17,670 nucleotides of DNA from JBDRGX01 sp043817485 [NCBI: bacterium]. GTDB taxonomy: Bacteria; JBDRGX01. How positions within the stretch are numbered: the stretch's first letter is position 1; each line of letters starts with the position of its first letter. Positions 14,853 through 17,670 of the stretch are shown one piece after another. The DNA lies in NCBI GenBank assembly GCA_043817485.1, contig JBDRGX010000129.1, forward strand, positions 1 to 17,670, written 5' to 3'. The notes below the pieces were generated by a model, which did not search any database, was not told the DNA's origin, and was given only the letters and a program-made list of their open reading frames with translations. Made by a program: the position numbers and the translations under genes.

Positions 14853-16193
14853 ATGAAACAATATAGATTTTTTATTTATTTATTAATAGGTCTTTTTTTA
14901 TTTTCTTGTTCCCTAAAAAAAAGAAATAATATTTTTGATCCTAAAAAAGAGGAAGTTAAATCTCAAGTAGAAATTGAAACTGGTAGTACAGGTAGAATTA
15001 ATAATACTACACCTATTTTAAAATTAACATCTCCTTGGGAAAAAACAGATGATGTTTTTATAAAAATGATTGGAAGTGATAGAGAATTAACTAATTCTGA
15101 ATTAAAAGGAGAAAATTCTTTTTTTAATAAAGTTCCTAATTGGTATCATTTTATAAAAACAATTCAATTTAATTCTTCTTTTTGTCCAATTCCTTCTTTA
15201 ACAAATGAAGAAAAGCAAAAAGGTGGAGCATTAAGATATATTTATGTTTTGTTTAAAGGGCCATTACCACAAGATGAAAAAATTGTTTATAATACTGTTA
15301 TTTTGGATCAAATTGTGCAATTTGAATTTTCAATAGAAGTACCTGCTACTGCTAAAAAAGAAAATGATACATTTGTTGTAGGTTTAGACGATAAAATTAT
15401 TTTCAAATTAAAATTAAAAGAAGAAGTTTTAACAGTAGGAAAACCAAAATTTAATAATATAGAATTTCCTTGGAATGTAGAAAGTAGAAAAGAAAATGAT
15501 GGTTGGGTTTATGAATCTTGGTATACTATTGTAAATAAACCAATTAAAATAAGTAAAACTGGAATAAAAGATAGTATTGATACAATAGGTACTGCAAAAA
15601 GAATAGATGCAAATATTATGAAAAATTTTTATTTACATGAAGCAAAAAGAGCATATGTATCTATTATAGATAAATCTGGGAATGAAGTTGCTGATTATAC
15701 AGATAAAATTAAATATGCTCAATCTGCAAATCAAGTAATAATTAAAACAAGATATATTTGTGATACAGAAATAGTTATAATTGATAATAATACTTTACCA
15801 AATGATTATCCTTGTTATTTTTTTAATGATATTTGTGTAGGAATAGAAAATGGAACTACTTCTCCTATTTTGACTATTCCAAGTAATGCTAAAATTTATT
15901 TTGGAGTAAAAAATGTACAATGGTCATCTGATAATTTGGCTTTAGATTATTCTTTATGTTCTTTAAAAGTACTTAAAGGTGCTTTAAAATCTTATTCATC
16001 AACTTTTAGCACTAATTATATTAGTTTAGATGGTTGGAAAACTGAAAAAGAATTACCAAAATGGGAAGGTATTTATTTTGGAAAAGAAACAGAATTAAGT
16101 GAATTAAAAGGATGTACTTTTACAAATTACAACATTAATCCTTATTCTTTTTATAATAACGAAGTTATTCAAAAAGTAAAAATTACAGAATAA
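14853..16193 (+). CDS. Predicted lipoprotein, unknown function
   Basis: A 446-residue protein I do not recognise. It begins with a lipoprotein signal ('LIGLFLFSCS', Cys at about 19), followed by 'KKRNNIFDPKKEE', which resembles the 'N-x-F-D-P' linker seen after the lipid anchor in many surface lipoproteins. The rest is beta-rich and hydrophilic with scattered Trp and Tyr, without transmembrane segments, repeats or an obvious catalytic motif; four Cys lie in the last third or so. AGGAG sits six bases before the ATG. It is the last gene before a terminator and probably forms a two-gene unit with the DUF5683-like gene, so an envelope role is likely. Confidence 0.8.
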   Translation: MKQYRFFIYLLIGLFLFSCSLKKRNNIFDPKKEEVKSQVEIETGSTGRINNTTPILKLTSPWEKTDDVFIKMIGSDRELTNSELKGENSFFNKVPNWYHFIKTIQFNSSFCPIPSLTNEEKQKGGALRYIYVLFKGPLPQDEKIVYNTVILDQIVQFEFSIEVPATAKKENDTFVVGLDDKIIFKLKLKEEVLTVGKPKFNNIEFPWNVESRKENDGWVYESWYTIVNKPIKISKTGIKDSIDTIGTAKRIDANIMKNFYLHEAKRAYVSIIDKSGNEVADYTDKIKYAQSANQVIIKTRYICDTEIVIIDNNTLPNDYPCYFFNDICVGIENGTTSPILTIPSNAKIYFGVKNVQWSSDNLALDYSLCSLKVLKGALKSYSSTFSTNYISLDGWKTEKELPKWEGIYFGKETELSELKGCTFTNYNINPYSFYNNEVIQKVKITE

Positions 16194-16247
16194 ATCTATG
16201 ATAGATAAATTTTTTTGCAACTTATTTAATTAAATTTGTTTAAAATT

Positions 16248-16289
16248 AAAAAACAGAAAGTGGTTTTTTATCCATTTTCTGTTTTTTTT
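16248..16289 (+). terminator. Intrinsic terminator
   Basis: A stem of at least 13 pairs (16251-16263 with 16272-16284, one G-T pair) around CAGAAAGTGG / CCATTTTCTG, an eight-base loop, then a run of eight T (16282-16289). It lies 55 bases after the lipoprotein stop and separates that unit from pheA. Confidence 0.88.
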
Positions 16290-16336
16290 ATAGTATTATT
16301 GTGTTTGTAAATATAAGTAAATTTTATAAATTGTTA

Positions 16337-16374
16337 TTGACATTCAAAATAATATCTGAAGATATTATTTTGAA
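16337..16374 (+). promoter_or_regulatory. pheA leader: -35 element overlapped by a perfect 14-bp dyad
   Basis: TTGACA (16337-16342) is followed at once by TTCAAAATAATATC (16343-16356), a TGAA loop, and its exact reverse complement (16361-16374). A TATTAT (16363-16368) lies within the right arm, with a long 20-base spacer; GATATT at 18 bases is the alternative -10. CAATTTTTT follows. It could be an operator covering the promoter or an RNA hairpin in the leader acting as attenuator; the sequence alone does not decide. Confidence 0.6.
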
Positions 16375-16387
16375 CAATTTTTTATAT

Positions 16388-16394
16388 AAAGGAG
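16388..16394 (+). promoter_or_regulatory. Ribosome binding site deciding the GTG start of pheA
   Basis: AAAGGAG, eight bases before GTG at 16403. The frame is open further upstream (to 16301), but that part is leader with the dyad and does not resemble the family. Confidence 0.7.
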
Positions 16395-16402
16395 AATGTG
16401 TT

Positions 16403-17473
16403 GTGCTATTAACAAATTTTCAAAAGTTTCGAAAACAAATTAATAGTTTTGATTTACAAATAATGGAATTATTAAATAAACGAATGGAAATAGTGAAAGA
16501 AATTAATAAAATTAAAAAGAAAAATAAAATGGATTATTATGATCCTAAAAGAGAAAAAGAAATTGTTAATTCTCTTATTAAATTGAATAAAGGATTTTTA
16601 CCAAATAATACTTTGAAAAATATATATCAGGAAATTTTTTTTGCAGCTCGTTCTTTAGATGAACAGATTAATATTGCTTATTGGGGGCCTGAAGGTACTT
16701 TCACTCATATGGCAGCTATTAAACAATTTGGAATTAATAGTAATTTTGTTTCTATGAAATCAATAAAAAATGTTTTTGAATCTGTTGCTCAAGAGTATGT
16801 TAAATTTGGAGTAGTTCCTATTGAAAATTCTACAGAAGGAATAATTAATTATACATTAGATATGTTCGTAGATATAGATTTAAAAATTTGGGCAGAAATA
16901 AAATTGGAAATTCATCAACATCTTTTATCAAAATTTGAAAAAAGTGATATTAAAAGAATATATTCTCAACCTTATGCTATTGCTCAAACACGAGAATGGA
17001 TAGAAAAAAACTTTAATAATTCTCAAATAATTGAAGTTGCTACTACAGCAGTAGCAACTAAAATTGCTTCAGAAGAAGAAGGTAGTGCTGCTATTGGGAG
17101 TGAACTTGCATCTAAAATTTATAAATTAAATATAGTATCAAAAAATATAGAAGACAATCCTAATAATGCTACAAGATTTTTAATAATTAGTAAAGAATTT
17201 AATAAAAATAAAACTAAAAATAATAAAACTTCTATAATGGTTTTGATTAAAGATAAAGTAGGTGCTTTATATGAAATGTTAAAATTATTTGCTGATAATA
17301 ATATTAATCTTACAAAAATAGAATCTCGTCCTTCAAAATTAAAACAATGGGAATATTATTTTTTCATAGATTTTTGTGGTTATTATAAAGAAAAAAAAAT
17401 TAAAAAAGTTTTAGAAGAATTAAAAAAAAATTGTTTATTATTAAAAATATTAGGTTCTTATTCAATATTATAA
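16403..17473 (+). CDS. pheA: Bifunctional chorismate mutase / prephenate dehydratase
   Basis: This protein converts chorismate to prephenate and then to phenylpyruvate for phenylalanine synthesis. Its 356 residues show an AroQ-type chorismate mutase at 1-85 ('FRKQINSFDLQIMELLNKRM', 'YYDPKREKEIV'), a prephenate dehydratase at 91-263 ('YWGPEGTFTHMAA', 'PIENSTEGIINYTLD' and the catalytic 'NATRF' at 255-259), and a regulatory ACT domain at 277-356 ('GALYEMLKLFADNNINLTKI' with 'GALY' at 287, 'ESRP' at 307), where phenylalanine normally binds to inhibit the enzyme. The GALY and ESRP motifs are intact, so feedback control is expected. It is the first gene of a new unit with tyrA. Confidence 0.96.
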   Translation: MLLTNFQKFRKQINSFDLQIMELLNKRMEIVKEINKIKKKNKMDYYDPKREKEIVNSLIKLNKGFLPNNTLKNIYQEIFFAARSLDEQINIAYWGPEGTFTHMAAIKQFGINSNFVSMKSIKNVFESVAQEYVKFGVVPIENSTEGIINYTLDMFVDIDLKIWAEIKLEIHQHLLSKFEKSDIKRIYSQPYAIAQTREWIEKNFNNSQIIEVATTAVATKIASEEEGSAAIGSELASKIYKLNIVSKNIEDNPNNATRFLIISKEFNKNKTKNNKTSIMVLIKDKVGALYEMLKLFADNNINLTKIESRPSKLKQWEYYFFIDFCGYYKEKKIKKVLEELKKNCLLLKILGSYSIL

Positions 17474-17477
17474 TATT

Positions 17478-17670
17478 ATGAAAATTTATTTTAAAAAAAT
17501 TGCTATAATTGGTGTAGGATTAATAGGTGGTTCTATTGCTTTAAGTTTAAAAAAAAATGGTAATGTTGAAAAAATTATTGGAATTGATTGTAAAATATCT
17601 TTATTGCAAAAAGCTTATAAACTTGGAGTAATAGATGAGTTTTCTCTTGATTGTGAAAAAGCAGTTAAAG
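17478..17670 (+). CDS. tyrA: Prephenate dehydrogenase, N-terminal part (cut by window end)
   Basis: The first 64 codons are present and open to the window end. They begin 'MKIYFKKIAIIGVGLIGGSI' then 'ALSLKK', with the Gly-x-Gly-x-x-Gly of an NAD(P)-binding Rossmann fold, followed by 'IIGIDC' with the acidic residue that ends strand 2 and 'KAYKLGVIDE', all as in TyrA. The enzyme makes 4-hydroxyphenylpyruvate from prephenate for tyrosine synthesis. The ATG is four bases after the pheA stop without a clear ribosome site, so translation is probably coupled. Catalytic residues lie outside the window. Confidence 0.9.
   Translation, partial: MKIYFKKIAIIGVGLIGGSIALSLKKNGNVEKIIGIDCKISLLQKAYKLGVIDEFSLDCEKAVK

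Overview
This 17.7 kb window is very AT-rich (roughly a quarter G+C by eye). Its genes are closely packed, often overlapping, and A/T homopolymers are common. It looks like the chromosome of a Gram-negative (diderm) bacterium. It carries LPS transport genes (LptC, LptA, LptB), two ADP-heptose synthesis enzymes, SecF, a periplasmic HtrA protease, a PorV/UPF0164-type outer-membrane protein and a Wza-like export protein. Start codons are varied: TTG for recR, gmhB, lptA and ftsB, GTG for pheA, and apparently ATT for one gene. The mixture, including a PqqD/HprK-like pair, a fused AmmeMemoRadiSam B+A protein, a DUF5683-like protein and dispersed 'TCGAAATCCGAAT' repeats, suggests an uncultivated diderm lineage of the Omnitrophota kind. 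That placement is inference only.

Left part, minus strand (positions 68-5896, transcribed right to left): recR, gmhB and the heptose-1-phosphate adenylyltransferase form one tight operon behind a good promoter at 5940-5968. A 241-base gap holds a 7-base tandem repeat, one copy of a dispersed repeat and a promoter. It is followed by secF (with an unusual insertion and no adjacent secD) and an htrA-type protease whose reading frame is broken at a run of ten A. After a GC-rich island (1164-1298, quite unlike its surroundings) come an HPr-kinase-like ATP-binding protein and a PqqD-family peptide-binding protein, which overlap. The last two resemble accessory genes of peptide-modification clusters; the rest of any such cluster would lie left of the window.

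Middle, plus strand (about 6150-11664): a divergent promoter region of about 260 bases leads into the fused Memo/AMMECR1 protein, which appears to start at an ATT codon and carry a signal peptide. It is followed by lptC, lptA and lptB, then, after a second copy of the dispersed repeat, rpoN and smpB. The lptA-lptB-rpoN order is the classic envelope/sigma-54 cluster.

Right part, plus strand (11758-17670): the PorV-like protein, ftsB, the SLBB polysaccharide-export protein, a DUF5683-like protein and an unrecognised lipoprotein end at a clear intrinsic terminator (16248-16289). A new unit begins with pheA (chorismate mutase-prephenate dehydratase), behind a promoter overlapped by a perfect 14-bp dyad, and continues into the first 64 codons of tyrA. 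No tRNA, rRNA, insertion sequence or CRISPR array was seen. No gene-free stretch exceeds 300 bases.
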